Shown one piece after another: positions 35,477 to 41,110 of a stretch of 45,961 bases of DNA. The translations under genes and the position numbers were made by a program. The stretch comes from a virus, in IMG/VR virus record IMGVR_UViG_3300008113_000088, positions 1 through 45,961 of that record; one strand, 5' to 3'. Each line of letters opens with the position of its first letter. Position 1 is the stretch's first letter. A model generated the notes under the pieces. That model saw only the letters and a program-made list of their open reading frames with translations, made no database searches and was not told the origin of the DNA.

Positions 35477-35677
35477 TCAGGCGTCGAATAGCAGTTGGGA
35501 GCCGATCTCCAGCTCGACTGCTCGCCGATACTGAGCGAGCGCCAGCCGCTTGGCTTGCCGGTCGCCCCGGTAGCCAGCGTTACAGGCAAGACACCACCAC
35601 ATCTCCCACCTACCGGTAGAGGGGGGCAGCCCTTCCGGGCGATCGTAGGCGGTGTGTGTGCTGATGGTGCTGATCAT
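35477..35677 (-). CDS. Hypothetical small protein with CxxC
   Basis: 66 residues: MISTISTHTAYDRPEGLPPS, WWCLACNAGYRGDRQAKRLA, then a helix (LAQYRRAVELEIGSQLLF). WWCLAC...G-x-R is like one half of a zinc ribbon, but the second Cys pair is absent. Leader is AC-rich, no Shine-Dalgarno. Ends at the hairpin at 35445-35468. Confidence 0.65.
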   Translation of the reverse strand: MISTISTHTAYDRPEGLPPSTGRWEMWWCLACNAGYRGDRQAKRLALAQYRRAVELEIGSQLLFDA

Positions 35678-35715
35678 CGTTCTAGTGGGTTGGCTTGTGC
35701 AGTGTAGGGAGAGAT

Positions 35716-35737
35716 GGGGCCACCAGCTGGTGGCCCC
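35716..35737 (-). terminator. 22-bp perfect palindrome after 79-aa gene
   Basis: GGGGCCACCAG/CTGGTGGCCCC, perfectly self-complementary over 22 bp, 8 nt downstream of the 79-aa gene. No T run. The next -10 (TACACT) follows within 15 nt. Confidence 0.6.
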
Positions 35738-35745
35738 GGTGGTGA

Positions 35746-35985
35746 TCAGCCAGCCTCGCCGGGCTGGAATCGGATGCTGCCATCCGCTAGCACGTCAGCC
35801 TGCCTCCCAGGCCGGCGCTGCAGCCAGGCCATGGCACCCCGTAGGGCAGCCATGCGAACCTCGGCCATGGCCTGCCAGCCGGTGAGCCGAAGGCACGAGT
35901 CGCCTCCGGCAGCCGGAACGGCGTAGTAGGTCAGCAGCTGACCCTCACGGGTGGTGTGCTGGCTGATCAGGATCGGAGAAGGCAT
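35746..35985 (-). CDS. Hypothetical small protein (cassette array)
   Basis: 79 residues: MPSPILISQHTTREGQLLTY, YAVPAAGGDSCLRLTGWQAM, ending ADGSIRFQPGEAG. A beta-rich start, helix, then a beta hairpin. High-GC. Extended -10 TGCTAAGAT upstream at about 36013-36021, after a GC hairpin. No recognised family. Confidence 0.65.
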   Translation of the reverse strand: MPSPILISQHTTREGQLLTYYAVPAAGGDSCLRLTGWQAMAEVRMAALRGAMAWLQRRPGRQADVLADGSIRFQPGEAG

Positions 35986-36027
35986 TGGTCTGGGTTGGTT
36001 TGGGACTTGAGAATCTTAGCAGGTGGT

Positions 36028-36058
36028 GGGGACCCCGTAGGGTCCCCGGCTGGGCTCA
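36028..36058 (-). repeat. Terminator hairpin repeated from 34726
   Basis: Second copy of the 31-base junction (stem GGGGACCC/GGGTCCCC, loop CGTA, GGCTGGGCTCA). It terminates the 84-aa gene. Confidence 0.8.
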
Positions 36059-36310
36059 GATGCAGTTGTCAGCCAGCCAATCCCGGATCTCGTTCGGGTA
36101 GGTGGCCCATGCCTGCAGGGCTTGTGCGAGCATGTCGCACTCTAGGTAGCCTCTGTCAAAAGCCCATAGTGTGCCGCCGTTTCCGGTGAGGGAACACCAG
36201 ATAGAAAAGGTGCTCGGCTTGCGATCATCCTCGCTATCGGCCCAGCTCAGCAGCCTCTCCACGGCGTAGGTGGCCTGTTCAACGGTGAGGCGGGTCTCGG
36301 TGGTTGCCAT
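36056..36310 (-). CDS. Hypothetical small protein (cassette array)
   Basis: 84 residues: MATTETRLTVEQATYAVERL, LSWADSEDDRKPSTFSIW, ...ALQAWATYPNEIRDWLADNC. Mixed alpha/beta with a Trp-containing C-terminal helix. AC-rich leader (AACGGAACCCACC-ATG) without Shine-Dalgarno. -10 TACACT is about 25 nt upstream. Unknown. Confidence 0.65.
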   Translation of the reverse strand: MATTETRLTVEQATYAVERLLSWADSEDDRKPSTFSIWCSLTGNGGTLWAFDRGYLECDMLAQALQAWATYPNEIRDWLADNCI

Positions 36311-36350
36311 GGTGGGTTCCGTTTGGGACTTCTACAGTGTACAGCATGGT

Positions 36351-36369
36351 GGGGCCAGCTTGTGGCCCC
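36351..36369 (-). terminator. Hairpin after 68-aa gene
   Basis: Stem GGGGCCA/TGGCCCC, loop GCTTG, 9 nt after the stop. The flank GGCCCCGGTGGTGATCAGCC is shared with the junction at 35731-35750. Confidence 0.6.
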
Positions 36370-36377
36370 GGTGGTGA

Positions 36378-36584
36378 TCAGCCGATCAGCTCACCCAGGC
36401 GCTGGGCCATGGCCCCGCTTTGACGCCACAGGCGCTCGATTGCCTCCCGGTCACGACCGTTGGCGGGGTCTTGAAAAGCTTCCTGCAGGATGCCAAACCA
36501 GTAGGAGCTGGAATCAAAAGCCATACGGCGCAGGGCCTCGGCCTCCCAGGCGGTGAGGGTCAGGGTGACGGTTTCGGATTGCAT
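36378..36584 (-). CDS. Hypothetical small helical protein
   Basis: 68 residues: MQSETVTLTLTAWEAEALRR, MAFDSSSYWFGILQEAFQD, REAIERLWRQSGAMAQRLGE. After a short strand it is all helix, which fits small ribbon-helix-helix-like or anti-repressor-type folds, but no diagnostic motif is present. Promoter at 36610-36639. Unknown. Confidence 0.65.
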   Translation of the reverse strand: MQSETVTLTLTAWEAEALRRMAFDSSSYWFGILQEAFQDPANGRDREAIERLWRQSGAMAQRLGELIG

Positions 36585-36609
36585 CGCTGTAGTGCGGTGT
36601 ACGTAGGGA

Positions 36610-36639
36610 ACACTAGCAGGCCGCTGCTGCAGCTTGCAA
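36610..36639 (-). promoter_or_regulatory. Sigma-70-like promoter of 68-aa gene
   Basis: -35 TTGCAA (36634-36639), 18 bp, extended -10 TGC-TAGTGT (36610-36615 for the hexamer). About 25 nt of leader to ATG 36584. Confidence 0.6.
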
Positions 36640-36711
36640 GGGGTCAGAGTGACAGCTTAGAAAGTGGCACAGCTGTGGCAGTTCTAGAACTGGCCCACTA
36701 GGGTTTAGCGT

Positions 36712-36741
36712 GGGCCAGTGTGCCAGCAGGCCAGCTGGCCC
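36712..36741 (-). terminator. Hairpin after 69-aa gene
   Basis: Stem GGGCCAG/CTGGCCC with a 16-base loop, 10 nt past the stop of the 69-aa gene. The surrounding 36640-36711 holds no gene; it has several CCAGT/ACTGG half-repeats. Confidence 0.5.
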
Positions 36742-36750
36742 TGTGCCAGC

Positions 36751-36960
36751 TCAGGCCCTGGCCCTGCGACGCCTGATCTCGTCACCATACGTGCTTGCTT
36801 CATCGCTGTAGCGGCCCTCGGCGATGGGGTTCCAGCCTCGCATCGCCTGCTCGGCCTTGCGTGCATCCTGTGCACTGTAGATCAGCTCAGCCAGGGTCAT
36901 GGCCTTTGCCTTGGCTTCCCAACGGGCGAAGTCTTGTGGAGTGGCGTGGTTGGCGATCAT
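36751..36960 (-). CDS. Small helical protein, cyanophage-type
   Basis: 69 residues: MIANHATPQDFARWEAKAKA, MTLAELIYSAQDARKAEQAM, GRYSDEASTYGDEIRRRR. The pattern (LxxLxxAxxDAxxAxxAxxxxxxGxYxDExxxYxxEIxRR) is a repeated theme of small cyanophage early proteins. Extended -10 TGC-TATACT upstream at 36986-36991, with no good -35. Function unknown. Confidence 0.7.
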   Translation of the reverse strand: MIANHATPQDFARWEAKAKAMTLAELIYSAQDARKAEQAMRGWNPIAEGRYSDEASTYGDEIRRRRARA

Positions 36961-37148
36961 GGCCTTTGGCTGAACTGAGATCAGTATAGCAGGTGGGCTG
37001 GCGTGGTGTGGGCCAGCTGGTGGCCAGCCCTTGGATTGTCACAATGTGAAATGTATGTACATTGTGCCCCTACGTGTGTGTGGGGGAATGTATGGTTAAG
37101 TATTACCTATTACGGTTAATAATTTGTAATACTGTTAATAATTTTATA
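36961..37148. other. Gap with promoter, then AT-rich stretch
   Basis: No gene seen. Contains the extended -10 TGCTATACT (minus) of the 69-aa gene and a GGGCCAGCTGGTGGCCAGCCC palindromic cluster. After about 37085 the composition changes abruptly to AT-rich, with repeated TTAATAATT. Confidence 0.55.
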
Positions 37149-37298
37149 TTATTGATAATAATTCTTGTCTACCAGAATATCATTCTCCCAAACTACATTG
37201 GTAGTATTAAATATAACGCTTAATAATTCTTCAGTCAATTCAATGTAACCCATAGTGTTCAATTCTTCCACTTGTGCGTTGGTGAGAAAGGGATTCAT
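37149..37298 (-). CDS. Very small acidic protein
   Basis: 49 residues: MNPFLTNAQVEELNTMGYIE, LTEELLSVIFNTTNVVW, ending DKNYYQ. Acidic, helical, AT-rich codons unlike its GC-rich neighbours on the array side. Leader GGCAACCCC-ATG lacks a Shine-Dalgarno; a TATATAA lies about 25 nt upstream. Pattern of small early cyanophage proteins; function unknown. Confidence 0.65.
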   Translation of the reverse strand: MNPFLTNAQVEELNTMGYIELTEELLSVIFNTTNVVWENDILVDKNYYQ

Positions 37299-37589
37299 GG
37301 GGTTGCCTTTGTTTGACCTTTATATAGTCCCATAGATCCTGGCCAGAGTCTAGTGGTCTTGTGCCAGTGGTCAAACTGGTTCTAGGACTTGACTGGGGGC
37401 CGGACGGCGTGCTAGAGTGAAGGTAGACTCTATTTGTCTGTGTGACGATTTGTATACTGTCTGTAATTTGGCTCTGTTGGGGGGTGGTGCCGTGCTAGGA
37501 TGTGATCACAACCGAGAGAGGGCTGGGGTAAGCCTGATGATGAAATGGTCGCCACGCCCCCTGCCATAAAATAGTTAATAAAAAAAGAC
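37299..37589. other. Gap with plus-strand promoter signals
   Basis: About 290 bp without a convincing gene. On plus: TTGACT (37389-37394), 18 bp, extended -10 TGC-TAGAGT (37413-37418), and a second extended -10 TGC-TAGGAT at 37491-37499. A hairpin TAGAGT/ACTCTA (37413-37432) follows the first promoter. These could drive a non-coding RNA antisense to the 104-aa gene. Confidence 0.45.
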
Positions 37590-37614
37590 AAAAAAAGGGC
37601 TTGCTGTCAAGCCC
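37590..37614 (-). terminator. Rho-independent terminator after 104-aa gene
   Basis: Minus strand: GGGCTTG/CAAGCCC stem with loop ACAG, then seven T residues. The stem/loop also contains TTGACA, as in the fused units, but no good -10 follows. Confidence 0.88.
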
Positions 37615-37628
37615 CGGTGTGCCACTTG

Positions 37629-37943
37629 TCAAACTGCGCTAGGGCGATCCTGGCTCCACTGGCGCAAGCGACGGGTGCTGGCCTTGCTGTAGACACGGTT
37701 GGTGATCGGGTCGCCGTTGGCCTTGGTGGCGATATTGCGGCCTGCAGCGTCAGCAGCAGCCTGCAGTGCCTTACGGCCCAGCTTGCGTTCAGCCTCTAGG
37801 GCGTTCTCATTGGTGGCCAGGTCAAACAGCCATTGTGCACGGTGGCGGCCAACGATGTGGGGCTGACGGATGGTGATCTTGGCAACAGCCACAGCAACCA
37901 CGGTGGGGATGCTGGTGCGGGTCAGGCGATCGTTGCGGGTCAT
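37629..37943 (-). CDS. Basic Ala/Arg-rich hypothetical protein
   Basis: 104 residues: MTRNDRLTRTSIPTVVAVAV, AKITIRQPHIVGRHRAQWLF, ENALEAERKLGRKALQAAAD, then an Arg-rich C-terminus. Basic and helical, possibly nucleic-acid binding. The leader contains hairpin GGGGGCAGAGATCCCCC (37962-37978), between -10 TATACT (37986-37991) and ATG. No known family. Confidence 0.7.
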   Translation of the reverse strand: MTRNDRLTRTSIPTVVAVAVAKITIRQPHIVGRHRAQWLFDLATNENALEAERKLGRKALQAAADAAGRNIATKANGDPITNRVYSKASTRRLRQWSQDRPSAV

Positions 37944-37961
37944 TGTCTCGTGGGGTGTGTG

Positions 37962-37991
37962 GGGGATCTCTGCCCCCGTGATCTAAGTATA
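37962..37991 (-). promoter_or_regulatory. -10 box plus 5' leader hairpin
   Basis: -10 TATACT (37986-37991) with weak -35. The transcript would begin about at the 5-bp stem GGGGG...CCCCC, 19 nt before ATG of the 104-aa gene. Confidence 0.5.
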
Positions 37992-37995
37992 GGGC

Positions 37996-38029
37996 ACCGG
38001 GTAGACCCTGGCTATGGGTCAGACCCGGT
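37996..38029 (-). terminator. Long hairpin after GP88 gene
   Basis: ACCGGGT/ACCCGGT outer stem and ACCC/GGGT inner stem, 20 nt past the GP88 stop. No T run. It lies immediately upstream of the -10 of the next gene. Confidence 0.6.
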
Positions 38030-38048
38030 TTGTTGCAAAGCTTAATCT

Positions 38049-38807
38049 TTACACTTTAGCGGTCAGAATAGCCTGGCGCTCTTTAGCGTAACCACTAAAC
38101 TGTCCAGCCTTGCGACGTGCCCACACTGCTTTGCCATAGGTTGAACCTTTAGGCTGGGTTGAATGCACGAGAAGTGCAAACGGTTTGTCACCAAAACAAT
38201 GCGAATCGTCGTGATCAACCTCTAACCCAAGCGCTGCAGCTTCTTCATCGTTGTGCACAACTTTACTGTAGCGGGAGAACACACCAGCATCAATGTAGTG
38301 GTCAAACTTACCACCATAGCTGGCAGTAAAGTAAAAGTTGGAGGGAAGCTCCAAACCTACAAACAGTGGCAGATTCTTGCTGTAGCAGTAGAACTTAAGA
38401 TCAGGGTTCAGCTTAGCTACTTCAATCCAAGCATCCAGATAGGCACCCGAGAAGAAATCACCAGACTCGTGGATTCTCACCAGCTTGCTGTTCTTCTTGC
38501 GAGCATTCTGCAAGCTTCGATCAATTAAACCTACCAAATTGTTGGCTTGCATCGCTTCCACAACCATTTCAAGGTTGCGAGCCCGAGCATAGAAAGGGCC
38601 ATCGTATTGTGCCTCGCTAGTTGCAGCAAAGCAACGGAATTGAGTCTGTGGGCCATCCTGAACTTTACGTTTGCCGTCTTCAGTAACAACAGCAAAGGAC
38701 AAACAGAACAGAGCGCCAGGGCAGGTTTTACCAGCTGGCAGACTAAAGATCAGTGTGCCCTTGCCAAGCTTGGCGTTACCGTGGGAGAAGGTGAGAAGGT
38801 CGGTCAT
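38049..38807 (-). CDS. GP88-family protein
   Basis: 252 residues. It matches the phage Gene product 88 family: N-terminal GNAKLGKGTLIFSLPAGKTC, PGALFCLSFA with conserved Cys, FRCFAATSEAQY, then the signature LVRIHESGDFFSGAYLDAW with IEVAKLNPDLKFYCYSKNLP. Several Cys (CPGxxxC and later FxC) suggest a metal or Fe-S site; His/Glu/Asp in RIHESGDF may be catalytic. The biochemical role of GP88 is not established. It is the only sizeable gene in the cassette array. Leader has the GTTCAACACCCGAACCA-ATG element. Confidence 0.85.
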   Translation of the reverse strand: MTDLLTFSHGNAKLGKGTLIFSLPAGKTCPGALFCLSFAVVTEDGKRKVQDGPQTQFRCFAATSEAQYDGPFYARARNLEMVVEAMQANNLVGLIDRSLQNARKKNSKLVRIHESGDFFSGAYLDAWIEVAKLNPDLKFYCYSKNLPLFVGLELPSNFYFTASYGGKFDHYIDAGVFSRYSKVVHNDEEAAALGLEVDHDDSHCFGDKPFALLVHSTQPKGSTYGKAVWARRKAGQFSGYAKERQAILTAKV

Positions 38808-38825
38808 TGGTTCGGGTGTTGAACT
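38808..38825 (-). repeat. AC-rich leader element, copy 1
   Basis: Minus leader GTTCAACACCCGAACCA before ATG of the GP88 gene. Related copies at 40241, 40485 and 40763 share GTTCACCACC(T/C)(G/A)AACC(A/C)-ATG. No Shine-Dalgarno in any. Confidence 0.7.
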
Positions 38826-38832
38826 TGAGTGA

Positions 38833-38866
38833 ATCCTAGCAGCTGGTGGGGGCTTGTGAAGCCCCC
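38833..38866 (-). promoter_or_regulatory. Fused hairpin terminator and promoter
   Basis: Hairpin GGGGGCTT/AAGCCCCC (38848-38866), with a weak -35 TTCACA across its loop (38855-38860), 16 bp, then extended -10 TGC-TAGGAT (hexamer 38833-38838). Serves the GP88 gene. Confidence 0.6.
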
Positions 38867-38885
38867 GACTGATTAGCGTTGCTTA

Positions 38886-39050
38886 TCAGTAACCGTTCAG
38901 AAACTCGTGCAGGGCTTCCTGATATTGCTCCTCGGTGTGGAAGGTCCGAGTCCCGATGGTGCAAGGGAAGGTGCGACGGGGAGCGGCAGCCTTGCTGGGC
39001 TCTTTGCCCTGCTGCTGCAGCTGCTGAACATAGGGGTTCTGGCTGGTCAC
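38886..39050 (-). CDS. Small protein with GTG start
   Basis: 54 residues from GTG: MTSQNPYVQQLQQQGKEPSK, then RTFPCTIGTRTFHTEEQYQE, ALHEFLNGY. There is no ATG in frame between the -10 (TAGGAT at about 39075) and this point, so GTG is chosen. The C-terminal EEQYQEALHEFLNG is typical of short cyanophage proteins. Gln/Lys-rich linker at the front. Unknown role. Confidence 0.6.
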   Translation of the reverse strand: MTSQNPYVQQLQQQGKEPSKAAAPRRTFPCTIGTRTFHTEEQYQEALHEFLNGY

Positions 39051-39129
39051 GGTGTCGTTTGTGGTTGACTCTGGAATCCTAGCAGCTGGTGGGGAGCCCT
39101 GAGCCCCCCTTCGTTACAAATCGAAATAA

Positions 39130-39321
39130 TTACATCACCAGTAGCCAATCCTGGTCATTGTGTACATTAACCCAGAAGAAGTTCTTGCCATTCATAGAAC
39201 GCAAGAATACTCTATCACCTTTGTGCTGTTCAATGATACAATGTGGGCAGGATTGCATTTGGTTAGCCATCCTGTTTTTAGCCTTTTTGCTGATGGGTTG
39301 AACTGAAATCATCGGAGCCAT
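39130..39321 (-). CDS. Small conserved cyanophage-type protein
   Basis: 63 residues: PMISVQPISKKAKNRMANQM, SCPHCIIEQHKGDRVFLRSM, NGKNFFWVNVHNDQDWLLV. The (P-I-S-K-K-A-K-N-R-x-A-N) helix plus a beta hairpin with the VFLRSxNGKxFFWV pattern recurs in marine cyanophages. A CPHC pair is present. Start could also be the Met at residue 4. Function unknown, presumably early. Confidence 0.72.
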   Translation of the reverse strand: MAPMISVQPISKKAKNRMANQMQSCPHCIIEQHKGDRVFLRSMNGKNFFWVNVHNDQDWLLVM

Positions 39322-39411
39322 GATGTTAGTTTGCGGTTAGCAACACTCAGTAGCTTAGCAATAACCAGCAGTGCAATGAGTTCGGCTGTCACAATCTGTA
39401 ATAATGTAGTG

Positions 39412-39433
39412 AAAAGGGGGAATTGCTTCCCCC
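39412..39433 (-). terminator. Terminator after 87-aa gene
   Basis: Minus strand stem GGGGGAA/TTCCCCC, loop GCAA, followed by TTTT. About 10 nt after the stop. Confidence 0.82.
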
Positions 39434-39442
39434 TAGATCCTA

Positions 39443-39706
39443 TCACACGGTGACAGGCTTCAGTTCTTCAGTCTTGCGAGCGTCTGCAATAGTAGAACCA
39501 ATGCTTACATTCTTCAGGATCTCATCGTTAGTCATAAGATCACTCAGGAACTGAGCATATGACTCGGTAGCAGTAAAGTTATAGGCTTTGTCAGGATTGC
39601 TGTGGTAAGTGATAATAATATCAGTGTTGTCTACAGTGATAGAGTTAATAGCACTGGACTGTTCTTTGGTGAATGAACGATGAACAGAAGCGATTGCAGT
39701 TGCCAT
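39443..39706 (-). CDS. Small protein, possible KTSC-like fold
   Basis: 87 residues: MATAIASVHRSFTKEQSSAI, SITVDNTDIIITYHSNPDKA, YNFTATESYAQFLSDLM. The strand pattern (I-x-V-x-x-x-x-I-x-I-T-Y-x-S-x-x-x-x-Y-x-F) resembles KTSC domains but is not decisive. Own fused promoter unit at 39734-39767 and SD-less AC-rich leader. Ends at a U-tailed terminator. Confidence 0.7.
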   Translation of the reverse strand: MATAIASVHRSFTKEQSSAINSITVDNTDIIITYHSNPDKAYNFTATESYAQFLSDLMTNDEILKNVSIGSTIADARKTEELKPVTV

Positions 39707-39733
39707 GATGTTTGTGCTTGGTGTACGGTTAAT

Positions 39734-39767
39734 AATTTACAGGATGGGGCTCAGTCTGTCAAGCCCC
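39734..39767 (-). promoter_or_regulatory. Fused hairpin terminator and promoter
   Basis: -35 TTGACA (39757-39762), 17 bp, -10 TAAATT (39734-39739). The hairpin GGGGCT/AGCCCC (39746-39767) encloses the -35. It ends the three-gene operon and drives the 87-aa gene. Confidence 0.78.
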
Positions 39768-39787
39768 TGAATGATTAGTATTACTAA

Positions 39788-39922
39788 TCAGAACTCGATT
39801 TCGTCTAGTGTGGGTTCCGACATAGTATCATCAGACTCATCTGCTAGCATGTTGAGAATACTAAGAATCTCGTTGCCAGTTTGACCCTTACGAAGCATTG
39901 AAATTAGCAGTGCTTTAGACAT
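39788..39922 (-). CDS. Very small protein, cyanophage-type
   Basis: 44 residues: MSKALLISMLRKGQTGNEIL, SILNMLADESDDTMSEPT, ending LDEIEF. The LRKGxTGxEILxIL helix and acidic SEPTLDEIEF ending form a small-protein type familiar from cyanophages. Third gene of the operon started at 40240, 6 nt after the previous stop. Function unknown. Confidence 0.72.
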   Translation of the reverse strand: MSKALLISMLRKGQTGNEILSILNMLADESDDTMSEPTLDEIEF

Positions 39923-39928
39923 AATAAT

Positions 39929-40057
39929 TCAGAAGTCGATGTTAGAGTTAATAAATTGACGAAAGTTTGCTTCACTTTCATCATCATCAGCAGCAGGAAT
40001 TAGTAAATCATCCTGCCACTCAGTTTCAAGATCAACAAAGTCGTAGGTGGTTTCCAT
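39929..40057 (-). CDS. Very small acidic protein
   Basis: 42 residues: METTYDFVDLETEWQDDLLI, PAADDDESEANFRQFI, ending NSNIDF. Strongly acidic, with the FxxFIxxxIDF ending common among short cyanophage proteins. Middle gene of the operon. Function unknown. Confidence 0.68.
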   Translation of the reverse strand: METTYDFVDLETEWQDDLLIPAADDDESEANFRQFINSNIDF

Positions 40058-40066
40058 TGTTAATAA

Positions 40067-40240
40067 TCAACCTTCAAGAAGTTCAGGGTAATGATCACTA
40101 ATTTCAGTGATCAGTTCTTCAGCAGTATAACCCTCAAAGCAATTCACCAGCATGTCGTATGCGTACTGTTCAAGAGTTTTCATGTCCATGCTGTCCAGAA
40201 TTTGCTGGGCGTAGGCATCAATCAGATCAGAACGGTTCAT
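40067..40240 (-). CDS. Small acidic cyanophage-type protein
   Basis: 57 residues: MNRSDLIDAYAQQILDSMDM, KTLEQYAYDMLVNCFEGY, TAEELITEISDHYPELLEG. All-helical. The pattern MNRxDLIDAYAxxxxDxMDMKTL...EELIxExxxxYPELLEG is a recurrent cyanophage small protein. First gene of a three-gene operon with promoter TTGACT-17-TAAATT and AC-rich leader copy 2. Role unknown. Confidence 0.78.
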   Translation of the reverse strand: MNRSDLIDAYAQQILDSMDMKTLEQYAYDMLVNCFEGYTAEELITEISDHYPELLEG

Positions 40241-40258
40241 TGGTTCAGGTGGTGAACA
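40241..40258 (-). repeat. AC-rich leader element, copy 2
   Basis: GTTCACCACCTGAACCA-ATG on the minus strand, before the 57-aa gene. Near-identical to copies at 40485 and 40763. Confidence 0.75.
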
Positions 40259-40263
40259 ATAAT

Positions 40264-40297
40264 AATTTACCAGGGCTGGGGGCTGGAGTCAACCCCC
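40264..40297 (-). promoter_or_regulatory. Fused hairpin terminator and promoter
   Basis: -35 TTGACT (40287-40292), 17 bp, -10 TAAATT (40264-40269). The hairpin GGGGGTTG/CAGCCCCC (40278-40297) contains the -35 in its stem and loop. Confidence 0.78.
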
Positions 40298-40304
40298 TGA
40301 TTGA

Positions 40305-40484
40305 TTAGTGTTGCTTATGGTTAATATCTAAGGCACCATATTTGTTTAGTTTGCCTGCACAAGGCTTGTTGTCATAAACTCCAAAATAATACTTGCCGAT
40401 ACTAATACCGAATTGTTCGTCGCCTTGATTAGCCTTGGTGTTTGCACCAATGTAGAAGAGTTTGGAATCAAGTGAGAATTTCAT
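40305..40484 (-). CDS. Small beta-rich hypothetical protein
   Basis: 59 residues started at MKFSLDSKLFYIGANTKANQ, because the AC-rich leader repeat and -10 lie directly upstream; an earlier Met at 40535 would precede the promoter. Continues FGISIGKYYFGVYDNKPCAG. Two beta hairpins and a short basic tail. No family recognised. Confidence 0.7.
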   Translation of the reverse strand: MKFSLDSKLFYIGANTKANQGDEQFGISIGKYYFGVYDNKPCAGKLNKYGALDINHKQH

Positions 40485-40502
40485 GGGTTCGGTGGTGAAC
40501 GA
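40485..40502 (-). repeat. AC-rich leader element, copy 3
   Basis: GTTCACCACCGAACCC-ATG before the 59-aa gene. It fixes the start codon there. Confidence 0.75.
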
Positions 40503-40506
40503 GTTA

Positions 40507-40540
40507 AGTATGGCATGGATGGGGGCTGGAGTCAACCCCC
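40507..40540 (-). promoter_or_regulatory. Fused hairpin terminator and promoter
   Basis: -35 TTGACT (40530-40535), 17 bp, -10 CATACT (40507-40512). Hairpin 40521-40540 is identical to that at 40278-40297. Part of a roughly 45-base junction duplicated between the two sites. Confidence 0.78.
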
Positions 40541-40564
40541 TGAATGATTAGCGTTGCTTATCGG

Positions 40565-40762
40565 TTAAGCTTCATTGTAAATGATAGTGCTAATACACCA
40601 ACCAAAACAATCAGAGATTGCATCAGTCAGGTATTCTTCATCATCAACTTCCCATACTTTTTGCTTTGCTTCTTCAACAATAGCCTGTTGATAATCCACA
40701 GAAGGAAACTCATCGTCTTCCATCTCAAAATCAAACTCAATGTGAGCGACTTGGAACTGCAT
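40565..40762 (-). CDS. Small acidic cyanophage-type protein
   Basis: 65 residues started at MQFQVAHIEFDFEMEDDEFP, chosen because leader copy 4 abuts this ATG. Continues YQQAIVEEAKQKVWEVDDEE, LTDAISDCFGWCISTIIY. Strand-helix-helix-strand with very acidic middle. The (V-x-H-I-E-F-D-F ... GWCIxxIxY) frame is a known type of cyanophage small protein. Function unknown. Confidence 0.78.
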   Translation of the reverse strand: MQFQVAHIEFDFEMEDDEFPSVDYQQAIVEEAKQKVWEVDDEEYLTDAISDCFGWCISTIIYNEA

Positions 40763-40782
40763 GGGTTTGGGTGGTGAACGAT
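40763..40782 (-). repeat. AC-rich leader element, copy 4
   Basis: GTTCACCACCCAAACCC-ATG before the 65-aa gene. It extends upstream into a shared ACTTGAATCG/ACTTAACTCG segment with copy 3. Confidence 0.75.
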
Positions 40783-40785
40783 TCA

Positions 40786-40814
40786 AGTATGGCCTGAATT
40801 GGGTCAGGAGTCAA
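40786..40814 (-). promoter_or_regulatory. Sigma-70-like promoter
   Basis: -35 TTGACT (40809-40814), 17 bp, -10 CATACT (40786-40791). The hairpin seen at the other junctions is weak here (only GGG/CCC). Confidence 0.72.
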
Positions 40815-40835
40815 GCCCTGGAATGATAATAATCT

Positions 40836-41057
40836 CTAATCAATCATATTAGTACTGATAAGTGATTCTAATAGATTGGCATTGATAAAGCTTTCTAGAT
40901 GGGTCAGCTGTTCGCCATCCATAGAGGTTACATATTCCTCAATGATTTGTTCCATTAGTTTATAGTTATTACTATAAAGTTCTTCTGTTAATACTTCAAT
41001 CATCTCATCTTGTTTCATGGATGGGCTGAAGAATTGTACCACGTCAGGGTAGTGCAT
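40836..41057 (-). CDS. Small acidic helical protein
   Basis: 73 residues from MHYPDVVQFFSPSMKQDEMI, or 60 from the internal MKQDEMIEVL. The first start leaves only about 18 nt after the predicted transcription start. Body: EELYSNNYKLMEQIIEEYVT, LTHLESFINANLLESLI. Acidic, all-helical, no known family. First cassette of the array, driven by a consensus-like promoter. Confidence 0.68.
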   Translation of the reverse strand: MHYPDVVQFFSPSMKQDEMIEVLTEELYSNNYKLMEQIIEEYVTSMDGEQLTHLESFINANLLESLISTNMID

Positions 41058-41081
41058 GTGGGGTGTCTCAGTGACATATGT

Positions 41082-41110
41082 AATATACCTGATCCTGGGC
41101 GGCCTGTCAA
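41082..41110 (-). promoter_or_regulatory. Strong sigma-70-like promoter
   Basis: -35 TTGACA (41105-41110), 17 bp, -10 TATATT (41082-41087): one mismatch from full consensus. Drives the 73-aa gene. Confidence 0.8.

Noticed and set aside
34191-36989. Many open frames on the plus strand opposite the GC-rich genes
   Set aside because: GC-rich DNA gives long shadow frames. These lack promoters and leaders, and run across the hairpins and leader repeats of the minus-strand genes.
37430-37567. 45-aa open frame on the minus strand
   Set aside because: No ribosome site or AC-rich leader, odd composition (HHPPTEPNYRQY), and it covers the plus-strand promoter signals.
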